A stretch of 10,072 bases of DNA from Syntrophaceae bacterium (GCA_003165115.1 PLSJ01000089.1:278-10349); one strand, 5' to 3'. Counted from the stretch's first letter, positions 1-8,326 are shown. A program made the numbers and translations. The notes: generated by a model not told the origin, from the letters alone.

Positions 1-723
1 GGCCACGATCTCGGCCATACGCCGTTCGGTCACGCGGGGGAGGCGACGTTGCACAGGCTCCACCCGGACGGTTTCCACCACAACGAGCAGAGCCTGAGGG
101 TGGTGGACGTCCTGGAAAGGGAAGGACAGGGTCTCAACCTGACTATCGAAGTGAGGGACGCGATCCTGAAGCACTCGAAAGGCCGGGGCGCGATCGTTGT
201 CAGGGAGGAGGCGGACAAGCCCCTGACCAGAGAGGGGGAGGTCGTCAGGGTGGCGGACGTGATCGCCTATATCAACCACGACATTGATGACGCCATAAGG
301 GGCAGCGTGATGACGCTCGACGACCTGCCCGGCCGGTGCCGGAAACTTCTCGGTGACACCCATTCCCAAAGAATCGACCGCATGGTGCGGGCGGTAATAG
401 AGGAGACGCTGAAGACCGGCGCATTATCCATCGAGCAGGAGATCGAAGAGTGCATGACGGAGCTTCGGGATTTCCTCTACGAGCACGTCTACGAGAACAG
501 CACGGTCCACGACGACTTCGAGAAGTGTTCGAAGATTATCGAGGACCTTTACCATTACTTCATGGAAAGGCCCGGCCCCTTTCTCGAAGAGGCCGGGTAC
601 GGGTCGTTTTATGCGTCGCCTTCCACCTGCGTCTGCGATTATATCGCGGGAATGACCGATCGCTACGCGTTTAACCTCTTCGAGAAGATATTCCTTCCCA
701 TACCCTGGAAGATGCCCGTTTAG
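1..723 (+). CDS. dgt: dGTPase-like HD-domain triphosphohydrolase (5' end missing)
   Basis: This is the C-terminal part of a deoxyguanosinetriphosphate triphosphohydrolase-like protein, 240 codons open from the first base. Members of the family hydrolyse dGTP or other dNTPs to the nucleoside and triphosphate in the cytoplasm and so tune dNTP pools. The window opens exactly in the metal-binding HD signature (GHDLGHTPFGHAGE, fragment residues 1-14). It is followed by the family's HHNEQSLRVV segment and then by ADVIAYINHDIDDAI, which carries the later conserved His/Asp residues. The missing N-terminal part, outside the window, should hold the first HD-domain His. The usual LEAQ-type segment before the last motif reads TREGEVV here, a modest divergence. 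The stop is TAG at 721-723. The next gene starts 13 bases later on the same strand, so they are probably cotranscribed. The family call is firm; substrate preference cannot be read from sequence. Confidence 0.9.
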   Translation, partial: GHDLGHTPFGHAGEATLHRLHPDGFHHNEQSLRVVDVLEREGQGLNLTIEVRDAILKHSKGRGAIVVREEADKPLTREGEVVRVADVIAYINHDIDDAIRGSVMTLDDLPGRCRKLLGDTHSQRIDRMVRAVIEETLKTGALSIEQEIEECMTELRDFLYEHVYENSTVHDDFEKCSKIIEDLYHYFMERPGPFLEEAGYGSFYASPSTCVCDYIAGMTDRYAFNLFEKIFLPIPWKMPV

Positions 724-736
724 AGGGAGTGAGACA

Positions 737-1558
737 ATGAGAAGAACAATAGTCGTTGCGGACAGGGACGAGAAGCTGCAGCAAGGTTTTATGACCATAT
801 TCTCGAAGGAAGACTACGACATCCTCTACGCGCCGAACGGCAGGGAGGTCGAAAAGATCGCGGCAAGGCTGAGCCCCGATATCTACCTGGTCAACGTCAA
901 CCTCCCGAAGATGAACGGCATCGAGGTCCATAAGAAGCTGCAGAAACAGGGGTATCTCGACAGGGCAAGTTTCTTCTTCCTGAAAGACGAGGCCGACGCC
1001 ACCGAGCTTCTGGGGTACCAGGCCGATGGCGTCATAGAGAAACCGATCAATTTTTTCAGGGTCTACGAGGCTATCACGAGCGAGGACGACGTGATCGAAC
1101 TGACCGATCTCGTGGAGGAAAAAGAAGAGGTTGTCCGGCCGCAGGCCAAGGAACAGCGCGCCGTTCCGAGCGCACCCGCTCCTCACCCGGCCGAGGCGGA
1201 GGAAGAACCCGCGTCGAGGGTGGAAGAGACGAAAGAGGCGTCAAGCGAAGAGGCAGAGTTGCAGAGCATGATCGGAAGGCAGTTGCGGCATGCGATGGAT
1301 ACCGTCCGGGACAACGCCGTCTGTGTCAAGGAGATGGAAGGTCCCGCCGACGCGGGTGTCCCCCAATCGGAGCTCGAGCAGCAGTTCAAGGCGGTGCTCA
1401 GCCAGGCGCTGGAAGAGGCGGCAAACAAGCTCTCGAGCCGGCTCGCCCCCATCATGACACAGTACGTCGAAGATTATGTCAAACAGATGCTCTTGGAGAT
1501 CACCGAAAAGGTGATCAGGGAAGAGATAGACAAATTATTGAAGGAGTCCGTCGCGTGA
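737..1558 (+). CDS. Receiver-domain protein with degenerate phosphorylation site, helical C-terminus
   Basis: A 273-residue cytoplasmic protein. Residues 1-115 form a CheY-like receiver: the acidic pair is D9/D11 and the conserved lysine is K102 in IEKP. The phospho-accepting Asp is replaced by Asn (N53, codon AAC at 893-895, in LVNVNLPKMNG), and the usual Thr/Ser switch position appears to be K83. This suggests a pseudo-receiver that cannot take a phosphate in the normal way. Residues about 130-180 are a Glu/Pro/Ala-rich, probably disordered linker. Residues about 205-273 are strongly helical and amphipathic, ending EEIDKLLKESVA, a likely oligomerisation or partner-binding module. There is no recognisable DNA-binding or enzymatic output domain. 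ATG 737 has a GGGAG-type ribosome site just upstream. The 3' end overlaps the valS GTG start by four bases (GTGA, 1555-1558), so the two genes are probably translationally coupled. Function unknown; a scaffold or stand-alone regulator is inference. Confidence 0.85.
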   Translation: MRRTIVVADRDEKLQQGFMTIFSKEDYDILYAPNGREVEKIAARLSPDIYLVNVNLPKMNGIEVHKKLQKQGYLDRASFFFLKDEADATELLGYQADGVIEKPINFFRVYEAITSEDDVIELTDLVEEKEEVVRPQAKEQRAVPSAPAPHPAEAEEEPASRVEETKEASSEEAELQSMIGRQLRHAMDTVRDNAVCVKEMEGPADAGVPQSELEQQFKAVLSQALEEAANKLSSRLAPIMTQYVEDYVKQMLLEITEKVIREEIDKLLKESVA

Positions 1559-4191
1559 TAGACAAGGTCTACGATCCGAGGCAGGTGGAGCAGAAATGGT
1601 ACCGGGTATGGATGGAAAAGGGTTATTTCACCGCGGAGAGCACATCCGGGAAACCGCCTTTTTCCATCGTGATACCGCCTCCCAACGTGACGGGTGTCCT
1701 GCACATGGGCCATGCCCTCAACAATACCCTTCAGGACATCGTGGTGCGCTTCAAGAGGATGTCCGGCTTCAACACGCTCTGGCTGCCCGGCACCGACCAC
1801 GCGGGCATAGCCACGCAGAACGTGGTCGAGAGGGAGATCGCCAAGGAAGGTCTCAGCGCGGAAGGGATAGGCAGGGAGGAGTTCATAAAGAGGGTCTGGG
1901 AGTGGAAGGAGAAATCGGGCGGCGTTATCATCGAGCAACTGAAGCGGCTCGGCGCTTCCTGCGATTGGACGCGCGAGCGGTTCACCATGGACGAAGGCCT
2001 GAGCCGCGCGGTGCGGGAGGTATTCGTCAGGCTCCATGAAGAAGGACTCATCTACCGGGGGAACTATATCATCAACTGGTGCCCCCGCTGTAAGACCGCC
2101 TTGTCCGACGTGGAAGTGGAGCACGAAGAGACAAAGGGACACCTCTATTACATCAAGTACCCTCTCGCCGGAAGCGATGGCTTCCTCACCGTCGCCACGA
2201 CGAGACCCGAAACCATGCTCGGTGATACGGCCGTCGCCGTAAATCCGGTTGACCCCAGGTACGCCTCGCTGGTCGGAAAAGAAGTCATTCTTCCCCTCGC
2301 CCGCAAGAAGATCCCCATAATCGGCGATGCCTATGTGGACATCGCCTTTGGAACCGGGGCGCTTAAGATAACGCCGGGCCATGACTTCAACGACTTCGAG
2401 ATCGGCAGGAAGCATAATCTCGGCGTGGTAAAGGTCATCGATGACGGCGGCCGGATGAACGAGCAGGCATTGCAGTATAGCGGAATGGACCGGTTCGAGG
2501 CGAGGGAGCGCGTTATCGGGGACCTCCGCGCGGAAGGTCTGTTGGAGCGGATAGAAGACTACCCGCTCGTCATCGGAAGATGTTACCGCTGCAAGACGAT
2601 CGTGGAGCCCATCGTCTCGCTCCAGTGGTTCGTTTCCATGAAACCCCTGGCGGCGGCCGCGCTCGCTGCGGTGCGCGACCACCGGGTGACGATTATCCCC
2701 GAGATGTGGGAAAAGGTCTACTTCGAGTGGATGGAGAACATCAAGGATTGGTGCATATCGCGCCAGATTTGGTGGGGACACCGCATCCCGGTCTGGTACT
2801 GCGACAAGTGCAACGAATCTTACGTGTCACGGCAGGACGTGACCGCGTGTCCCACGTGTGGGGGGCCGGCGAGGCAGGAATCGGACGTGCTTGACACCTG
2901 GTTCTCATCGGGCCTGTGGCCCTTCTCGACGCTCGGCTGGCCCGATGAGACAGAGGACCTCAAAACCTTCTACCCCACTTCCCTGCTGGTGACGGGTTTC
3001 GATATACTCTTCTTCTGGGTCGCCCGGATGATCATGATGGGCCTCCACTTCATGGGCGACGTACCGTTCGGGCACGTGTACATCCACGCCCTCGTGAGGG
3101 ACGCCGCGGGCAAGAAGATGAGTAAATCCAAGGGGAACGTGATCGACCCGCTCGTCATGATCGACCAGTACGGCACCGACGCCTTCCGGTTTACCTTCGC
3201 CATGCTCGCCGCCCAGGGCAGGGACATACTGCTCTCGGAGGAGCGCATCGAGGGAAGCCGGAACTTCGTCAACAAGGTCTGGAACGCCGCCCGCCTGACC
3301 GTCTCTTTGCTTGAGGACAAGACGTTCTCGCCGGAAGCCGCTCCCTCCGAGTTTCTCCCCGATAAATGGATCAGGTCGCGCCTCCAGCGGACGACGAGGG
3401 AGGTATCCGAGGCGATAGACGCCTATCGGTTCAGCGATGCGGCCCACAGCCTGTACAGTTTTATCTGGCATGAGTTCTGCGACTGGTACCTGGAGTTGAT
3501 CAAGCCGAACCTCTACGGCAAGGTGACGGTCTTCGACACAGGCGCCACCGCGTCCACCCTCTACTCGACCCTTACCGATATGCTCAAGCTGCTCCACCCA
3601 TTCATGCCCTTTGTGACGGAGGAGATCTACCAGAAGCTGCCCTACAGGAAAGATGAGAGCATCATGATCTCGGCCTTCCCGCGGGTCGATGCCACCCAAG
3701 TGGATGAGGCAAGCGAGGCGCAGATGGGCGTGGTCATGGGCATCGTCGACACGGTGAGGAACATACGGGGCGAGATGGGCTTTCCTCCCGGCGCGAAGGT
3801 CGAGGTACTGATCCGGGAATCCGGCCGCCGGCCTCTTCTCGATGCCTACGGGTACTACATCAAGGAGCTGGCCCGGGCATCCGATATCTCCTACGTGACC
3901 GGCGAGGCGCCGAAGAGGGCTGCCCTCGGCATGTTTCAGGACGTCGAGATATTCGTCCCCATCCGGGACATCGAAGTCATCAACCGGGAAAGGGCAAGGG
4001 TGGAGAAGGAGCTTACCCGGATCGCATCCGAGATCGACCGGTCTTTCAACAAGATAAACAACAGGGCGTTCAGGGAAAAGGCGCCCGATGCCGTACTGGC
4101 GAAAGAGGAAGCGACTTTCGAAGAGCTTCGTTTGAGGCGGGAAAAGCTGCTTGCGAGCAAGGGGATGTTGGAAGAGCTTCTGAGGAGTTGA
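1555..4191 (+). CDS. valS: Valyl-tRNA synthetase
   Basis: Class Ia synthetase that charges tRNA-Val with valine in the cytoplasm and hydrolyses mischarged Thr-tRNA-Val. At 878 residues it is full length for the bacterial family. The HIGH signature is HMGH at residues 50-53, after PPPNVTG. The CP1 editing domain shows TTRPETMLGD (215-224) and GHDFNDFEIG (275-284), including the editing Asp D277. The KMSKS loop is residues 521-525. Paired cysteines C176/C179, C343/C346, C416/C419 and C432/C435 look like zinc-knuckle positions. The anticodon-binding helices lie roughly at 600-750, and the last ~70 residues form the Lys/Arg/Glu-rich coiled coil typical of ValRS. The start is GTG at 1555, overlapping the upstream stop, with AAGGAG at 1541-1546 at good spacing. 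The 3' end overlaps the next gene (TGATG). No T-box or attenuator is visible upstream, as expected for an internal operon gene. Confidence 0.97.
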   Translation: MIDKVYDPRQVEQKWYRVWMEKGYFTAESTSGKPPFSIVIPPPNVTGVLHMGHALNNTLQDIVVRFKRMSGFNTLWLPGTDHAGIATQNVVEREIAKEGLSAEGIGREEFIKRVWEWKEKSGGVIIEQLKRLGASCDWTRERFTMDEGLSRAVREVFVRLHEEGLIYRGNYIINWCPRCKTALSDVEVEHEETKGHLYYIKYPLAGSDGFLTVATTRPETMLGDTAVAVNPVDPRYASLVGKEVILPLARKKIPIIGDAYVDIAFGTGALKITPGHDFNDFEIGRKHNLGVVKVIDDGGRMNEQALQYSGMDRFEARERVIGDLRAEGLLERIEDYPLVIGRCYRCKTIVEPIVSLQWFVSMKPLAAAALAAVRDHRVTIIPEMWEKVYFEWMENIKDWCISRQIWWGHRIPVWYCDKCNESYVSRQDVTACPTCGGPARQESDVLDTWFSSGLWPFSTLGWPDETEDLKTFYPTSLLVTGFDILFFWVARMIMMGLHFMGDVPFGHVYIHALVRDAAGKKMSKSKGNVIDPLVMIDQYGTDAFRFTFAMLAAQGRDILLSEERIEGSRNFVNKVWNAARLTVSLLEDKTFSPEAAPSEFLPDKWIRSRLQRTTREVSEAIDAYRFSDAAHSLYSFIWHEFCDWYLELIKPNLYGKVTVFDTGATASTLYSTLTDMLKLLHPFMPFVTEEIYQKLPYRKDESIMISAFPRVDATQVDEASEAQMGVVMGIVDTVRNIRGEMGFPPGAKVEVLIRESGRRPLLDAYGYYIKELARASDISYVTGEAPKRAALGMFQDVEIFVPIRDIEVINRERARVEKELTRIASEIDRSFNKINNRAFREKAPDAVLAKEEATFEELRLRREKLLASKGMLEELLRS

Positions 4192-5465
4192 TGGCGCTCG
4201 ATTTCTCCATTGTCGACAACTTCGTCGCCGAATACAGCGAAACCATGCACGATAAGACGCTGCTGCGTCACGACCGCTACAATATCCTGGCACGGCTCAG
4301 GGAGACCTTGTGGGAGGCCCTGAGAAAGAGTGAGCGCTTCGAGACGGAGTTTTCGAGGGTCCTCGACGTCATCGATGCGACACGGGACTTCGACGCGCTG
4401 CGGAGGTACCACCTCGCCTCGGTGGCGGGCATAAGGATCTATTTTGAAGAGGAACAGGCGATCGCCGATGTGCATGATCTGTTCCGCATCATAAGGGACC
4501 GGCTGACAATACGGGTGCTTAACCTCGTGGAGGAAGAAATGGCGACCCTCGGCTTTGGGCCGCCGCCCTCCCGCTACTGTTGGATCGGCCTCGGTAGTGA
4601 AGGCCGGGACGAGCAGACGTTCGTGACCGATCAGGACAATATGCTCGTTTACGACGCCGGGCCGGAGGCCAGGATAACCGACGACCTGAAAAAGCGGTTT
4701 ATCGGGCAGGAACGGCAGGAGGGGGCCTCTTCATCCGCCCTCCTGAATTACTACTACGGGGAATTCGGCACACGGGTCACGGAAAGGCTTCACGAGACCG
4801 GGTTCGAGAAATGCAAAGGGGGCATCATGCCCTCCAACCAGAAGTGGCGCGGCTCCGAAGAAGACTGGAAAGCCAGGATCGAGGAAACCCTGACCCGGGG
4901 GGGAGGCGCCTTCGAGCTTCTCGATCTCATCATCCTCACCGATGCCCGCGTGATCCATGGCGACCGGGTGCAATTCATGCCGATCCTCGATCACTTTTTC
5001 TCCCTCCTGAAAGAGAACAGGCGCGTCATGAAGCAGATCACGGAAGCCTCCGTCATGATGCCCACCGCCCTCGGGTTCTTCAACAAGTTCAAGGTGGAGA
5101 CAAGCGGTGATTACAAGGGCAAATTCAATCTGAAGGTCTTCGGATGGTCGCCCCTCGTCATGTCCGTCCGGGCCCTTTCCCTCGCCGAGGGATTGTACGA
5201 GACAAACACCCTGAAAAGGATCAAGCTGATCAGGGAGAAGAACATGATGACAAAGGAGATGGCGGAAGATCTCATAGAGGCATACCTCCTGTTTGCCCGC
5301 TTTCGCATCGCGAACCAGCTCGGCGGAGACGGGGGAAATGCGAGCTATGTCGATCCCGCAAGCGTGGGTCCTGAGGAGTCGGGGAAACTTCGCAGGGCGA
5401 TGAAGACGGTCGAAACGTTCCAGAAGCACCTTCACCAGATGGTGCTGTTCGGCCAACCGTTGTAA
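4191..5465 (+). CDS. DUF294 putative nucleotidyltransferase (GlnD-like), stand-alone form
   Basis: A 424-residue protein of the DUF294 / DUF294_C family. The nucleotidyltransferase core is clear: GLGSEGRDEQTFVTDQDN at residues 133-150 contains the GSxGR motif and the metal-binding pair D147/D149, as in the N-terminal domain of GlnD. The N-terminal ~110 residues are helical, and the C-terminal half (about 245-424, containing DARVIHGD and FNLKVFGWSPLVMS) matches the helical DUF294_C type. Many relatives carry a cyclic-nucleotide-binding domain and two CBS domains fused at the N-terminus. Here those are absent, and a two-CBS protein is encoded immediately downstream in the same frame. The start was set at ATG 4191, which overlaps the valS stop as TGATG (4189-4193). 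TTG at 4188 would add one residue and would sit directly against the GAGGAG at 4182-4187, so it is less likely. The target of nucleotidylation is unknown for this family. Confidence 0.85.
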   Translation: MALDFSIVDNFVAEYSETMHDKTLLRHDRYNILARLRETLWEALRKSERFETEFSRVLDVIDATRDFDALRRYHLASVAGIRIYFEEEQAIADVHDLFRIIRDRLTIRVLNLVEEEMATLGFGPPPSRYCWIGLGSEGRDEQTFVTDQDNMLVYDAGPEARITDDLKKRFIGQERQEGASSSALLNYYYGEFGTRVTERLHETGFEKCKGGIMPSNQKWRGSEEDWKARIEETLTRGGGAFELLDLIILTDARVIHGDRVQFMPILDHFFSLLKENRRVMKQITEASVMMPTALGFFNKFKVETSGDYKGKFNLKVFGWSPLVMSVRALSLAEGLYETNTLKRIKLIREKNMMTKEMAEDLIEAYLLFARFRIANQLGGDGGNASYVDPASVGPEESGKLRRAMKTVETFQKHLHQMVLFGQPL

Positions 5466-5480
5466 AAAAAAGGGGGGGAG
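5464..5480 (+). promoter_or_regulatory. A8G7AG run: ribosome binding site of the CBS gene
   Basis: Eight A (5464-5471) are followed by seven G (5472-5478) and AG, directly before ATG 5481. The purine run provides the Shine-Dalgarno-like sequence for the CBS gene and also contains the last two bases of the upstream TAA stop (5463-5465). Both homopolymers are prone to slippage, so length changes in the G run would alter ribosome-site spacing without touching either coding sequence. That this happens is inference; the sequence shows only the run. Confidence 0.6.
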
Positions 5481-5852
5481 ATGAAGGTTGCGGAGGTGAT
5501 GAACAAAAGTGTGGTAACATGTCATCCCATGGAAAAGCTTGGTGTCATCGTGAACAAACTGGAGCTGTTCCATATCTCGGGGATGCCCGTGGTGGAAAAA
5601 GGCGCGCTGGTAGGGGTGATATCCCAGACGGATATCCTTAAAGGGCTCAAATCGGGGACGCTCCAGGACCTTACGGTGCAGGACGTGATGACGAAAGGGG
5701 TCGTGTGCGTCCCATCGGCCGAGCTTGCCGTGAACGTGGCAAGAATAATGGCGGAAAAAGGCATCAACAGGGTACCGGTCGTCGATAATGACAAACTTGT
5801 AGGTATAGTGACGAGGGGAGATATTATAAAAGCGGCGGCCGAATGCGTGTGA
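5481..5852 (+). CDS. Two-CBS-domain protein
   Basis: A 123-residue protein made almost wholly of one tandem CBS pair (Bateman module). CBS1 spans about residues 1-60 and CBS2 about 65-123. Each ends in the adenosine-ligand-binding pattern: GVISQTDI (45-52) and GIVTRGDI (108-115), with D51 and D114 as the ribose-contacting Asp positions. Such modules usually bind AMP, ATP, SAM or related nucleotides and regulate an attached or partner protein. The upstream DUF294 protein is the likeliest partner, because relatives of that family carry these domains in one chain and because the two genes are in the same frame with only TAA plus five codons between them. There is no signal peptide or membrane segment. 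The stop TGA (5850-5852) lies seven bases before the gatC ATG. Ligand identity cannot be read from sequence. Confidence 0.9.
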   Translation: MKVAEVMNKSVVTCHPMEKLGVIVNKLELFHISGMPVVEKGALVGVISQTDILKGLKSGTLQDLTVQDVMTKGVVCVPSAELAVNVARIMAEKGINRVPVVDNDKLVGIVTRGDIIKAAAECV

Positions 5853-5859
5853 GGTGGAA

Positions 5860-6153
5860 ATGAAAATAACGGGAAAAGTAGTGCAATACGTCGCACATCT
5901 GGCCAGGCTGGAGCTCGGGCCTGAGGAGATCGACCTGTATACGCAGCAATTGGACAGGATCCTGGCGCATATGGACGAGCTTAATTCACTCGATACGACG
6001 GGGATAGAGCCGACAACCCATGCGATCCCCCTTGTCAACGTGTTCAGGGAGGACGCGGTGCAGCAGAATTTTCAGGCGGAGGAAGCCGTTGGTAACGCAC
6101 CGGAGCGCGTCGGCCCCTTCTTCAAGGTCCCGCCCATCATAGAAACCGAATAG
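5860..6153 (+). CDS. gatC: Aspartyl/glutamyl-tRNA amidotransferase subunit C
   Basis: Small stabilising subunit of GatCAB, which converts Glu-tRNA-Gln and/or Asp-tRNA-Asn to the correctly amidated tRNA. The 97 residues match the family length and landmarks: VAHLARLEL near the N-terminus, the helix with [23 protein letters not shown], then NVFREDAV, and a C-terminal FFKVPPIIE, the tail that wraps GatA. ATG 5860 is preferred over the in-frame GTG at 5854, because GAGGTGG (5851-5857) is the best ribosome site available and starting at the GTG would consume it; spacing to 5860 is short. The stop TAG overlaps the AGGAG (6152-6156) that serves gatA, only eight bases ahead of its start, so the pair is tightly coupled. 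Confidence 0.95.
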   Translation: MKITGKVVQYVAHLARLELGPEEIDLYTQQLDRILAHMDELNSLDTTGIEPTTHAIPLVNVFREDAVQQNFQAEEAVGNAPERVGPFFKVPPIIETE

Positions 6154-6161
6154 GAGACGGC

Positions 6162-7622
6162 ATGGAAGAGCTTTTGCAAAAAGGCATCACGGAAGTGAGG
6201 GGCCTCCTGACCAACGGGAAGATCACCTCTGTCGAATTGACCCGCTTCTATCTGGACAGGATAAAGAAATACGACGGCCTTACCGGGTGCTATCTGAGAC
6301 TCACGGAAGAGCTGGCGCTGGTTAAGGCGGCGGAGGCGGACAAAAGGATTCGCGCAGGGACGGACGGAGAGCTTACGGGCATCCCTTTCGGCATGAAGGA
6401 CATCCTTTGCACCAAAGGGGTGGAGACCACCTGCGCCTCCCAGATACTCAAGGGTTTCGTTCCGCCATATGACGCGACGGTCATAAAGAAATTGGACGAG
6501 AGCGGCTACGTTCACCTCGGCAGGATCAACATGGACGAATTTGCCATGGGCTCCTCCACGGAGAACTCCTCTTTTCAGGTCACGAAAAACCCGTGGGACC
6601 TGAGCCGCATACCGGGCGGGTCGAGTGGGGGCTCCGCGGCAGCGGTGGTGGCGGGCCTGTGCGCTGCATCGCTCGGGACCGATACGGGCGGCTCCATCAG
6701 GCAGCCGGCAAGCCTGTGCGGCGCCGTGGGACTGAAGCCCACCTATGGGAGGGTGTCGCGCTATGGCCTTGTCGCCTTTGCCTCGTCCCTCGACCAGATA
6801 GGGCCGATCACGAAAAATGTCGCCGACTGCGCGGTCGTGCTGAAAGTGCTCGCCGGTCATGACCCGCTGGACTCCACTTCCATCCCGCAGCCCGTCCCCG
6901 ATTATGCCGGCGCCCTTGGCAAAGAGATCAAGGGCCTGAGGATCGGCATGCCGAAAGAATATTTTATCGATAGCATGGACCGGGAGGTCAAGGCGGCGGT
7001 CGAGGGGTCGATCAGGACCTTCGAGGAGCTCGGGGCTGTGATAGTACCCATCTCCCTGCCCCATACCGAATTTGCGGTCGCCACCTACTACATCATCTGC
7101 ACGGCCGAAGCCTCCTCCAATCTCGCCCGGTACGACGGCGTAAAGTACGGCATGCGGGTGGACGGGAAAGACATTATCGACATGTACAAGCAGACGCGGT
7201 CGGCCGGGTTCGGAAAAGAGGTCAAGAGGCGGATCATCCTCGGCACCTATGTCCTCTCCTCAGGCTACTACGACGCGTATTACAGGAAGGCGGGCCAGGT
7301 GAGGACCCTGATAAGGCGCGATTTCGACAGGGCCTTCGAACAATGCGACGTGATAGTCACGCCGGTCTCGCCGACTACCGCCTTTAAGATCGGTGAAAAG
7401 ACGGAAGACCCGCTCACCATGTATCTCTCGGATATATTTACGATCCCGGTCAACCTCGCGGGTCTGCCCGCCATTTCTCTTCCCTGCGGCTTTGACGGCA
7501 AGGGATTGCCCATCGGATGTCAGATTATCGGGAAGCCTCTCGACGAAATGCTCCTTTTGCAAACGGCCTTTCTCCTGGAGGCGGAGAAAAAGCTGAAAAA
7601 ACGCCCCGATATGTTTGCGTGA
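6162..7622 (+). CDS. gatA: Aspartyl/glutamyl-tRNA amidotransferase subunit A
   Basis: Catalytic amidase subunit of GatCAB: it releases ammonia from glutamine, which GatB uses to amidate Glu-tRNA-Gln or Asp-tRNA-Asn. At 486 residues it is full length for the amidase-signature family. The Ser-cisSer-Lys triad is intact: K79 in PFGMKD, S154 in [10 protein letters not shown], and the nucleophile S178 in [11 protein letters not shown]. These are the standard GatA positions. AGGAG at 6152-6156 precedes ATG 6162 at normal spacing. gatC is immediately upstream, but gatB does not follow and must be elsewhere, since the downstream gene is a DNA glycosylase. The stop TGA is 7620-7622. Whether the enzyme serves Gln, Asn or both depends on the organism's GlnRS/AsnRS content, which is not visible here. 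Confidence 0.97.
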   Translation: MEELLQKGITEVRGLLTNGKITSVELTRFYLDRIKKYDGLTGCYLRLTEELALVKAAEADKRIRAGTDGELTGIPFGMKDILCTKGVETTCASQILKGFVPPYDATVIKKLDESGYVHLGRINMDEFAMGSSTENSSFQVTKNPWDLSRIPGGSSGGSAAAVVAGLCAASLGTDTGGSIRQPASLCGAVGLKPTYGRVSRYGLVAFASSLDQIGPITKNVADCAVVLKVLAGHDPLDSTSIPQPVPDYAGALGKEIKGLRIGMPKEYFIDSMDREVKAAVEGSIRTFEELGAVIVPISLPHTEFAVATYYIICTAEASSNLARYDGVKYGMRVDGKDIIDMYKQTRSAGFGKEVKRRIILGTYVLSSGYYDAYYRKAGQVRTLIRRDFDRAFEQCDVIVTPVSPTTAFKIGEKTEDPLTMYLSDIFTIPVNLAGLPAISLPCGFDGKGLPIGCQIIGKPLDEMLLLQTAFLLEAEKKLKKRPDMFA

Positions 7623-7624
7623 CC

Positions 7625-8263
7625 ATGGACACGCTCGACCCGCGGCGCTTTCTTTCCGCCCTCCTGAGCATGGGCATCGACCAATACGTCTCGGGCAGCC
7701 AGGAACGGCCGACCCTCACCCGCCTGAAGGCGCGGGTGGAGGCATGCACGTGCTGCGAGCTGAGCCGCAGCCGGAAATCCGTGGTCTTCGGCGAGGGCAG
7801 CGAGCGGGCCCGGGTGGTATTCGTCGGTGAAGCACCGGGTGAAGAAGAAGACCGCCAGGGAAGGCCCTTTGTCGGCAGGGCAGGCAAGCTGCTCGATCAG
7901 ATGATCGAAAGGATCGGCCTCAACCGGAAAGATGTCTTCATCTGCAACGTGCTCAAGTGCAGGCCGCCCAATAACCGGGACCCCGAAGCCCCCGAGGTGG
8001 AGGCATGTAAAGGCTACCTTGCCGCGCAGCTTGAGTTGATAAAGCCGAACCTCATCTGCACCCTCGGAAAGCACGCCTACAATACGCTCATGGGGGTGGA
8101 CGCGCGGATTACGAAAGTGCGGGGCATCCTTACCTCGTATAAGGGCATGAGGCTCCTGCCCACCTACCACCCCTCGTATCTGCTCAGGAACCAGGGGGCG
8201 ATAAAGGAGGCATACGACGATATGGAGAAGGTGAAGAGCCTCCTTGCTGAAGTCAGCGCCTGA
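7625..8263 (+). CDS. Uracil-DNA glycosylase, family 4 (Fe-S type)
   Basis: Base-excision-repair enzyme that removes uracil from DNA after cytosine deamination. From ATG 7625 it is 212 residues, normal for UDG family 4. The four cluster cysteines fit a 4Fe-4S site: C41 and C44 (CxxC in ACTCCELS), C112 in LKCRPP and C128 in EACKGYL. The uracil-pocket motif [20 protein letters not shown] occupies residues 68-87, and the second motif is HPSYLLRN at 182-189. The open frame extends back to 7517, inside gatA. I start at ATG 7625, because the upstream part reads through gatA and has no family similarity. GTG at 7619, which overlaps the gatA stop, is an alternative that adds two residues. The gene is probably the last of the operon, and no strong terminator is visible after it. 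SD signals at this start are weak, consistent with coupling to gatA. Confidence 0.93.
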   Translation: MDTLDPRRFLSALLSMGIDQYVSGSQERPTLTRLKARVEACTCCELSRSRKSVVFGEGSERARVVFVGEAPGEEEDRQGRPFVGRAGKLLDQMIERIGLNRKDVFICNVLKCRPPNNRDPEAPEVEACKGYLAAQLELIKPNLICTLGKHAYNTLMGVDARITKVRGILTSYKGMRLLPTYHPSYLLRNQGAIKEAYDDMEKVKSLLAEVSA

Positions 8264-8296
8264 CATCCCGCGTTTGGCCGGGCAAAAACAAAAGTA

Positions 8297-8326
8297 TTGC
8301 AAAACGCTGTGCTCGGGAGATAAACT
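8297..8326 (+). promoter_or_regulatory. Possible sigma-70-type promoter for the coiled-coil membrane protein
   Basis: TTGCAA (8297-8302) and TAAACT (8321-8326) are separated by 18 bases, each matching four of six consensus positions. It lies in the only gap (8264-8388) between the operon end and the next gene, about 60 bases ahead of ATG 8389. It is a weak match and could be chance. Confidence 0.35.

Noticed and set aside
1474..2781. 435-codon minus-strand open frame opposite valS
   Set aside because: It lies wholly opposite a well-conserved gene, has no ribosome site or recognisable domain, and reflects GC-rich codon bias. The same holds for the long minus frames at 2905-4293, 4731-6038, 6072-7064 and 7520-8416.
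7517..7624. Upstream in-frame extension of the glycosylase inside gatA
   Set aside because: The 36 extra residues are gatA read in another frame, with no family similarity; ATG 7625 gives the normal length.
8267..8282. CCCG/CGGG hairpin just after the glycosylase stop
   Set aside because: A four-base stem followed by an A-rich, not T-rich, plus strand; not a terminator for the operon.
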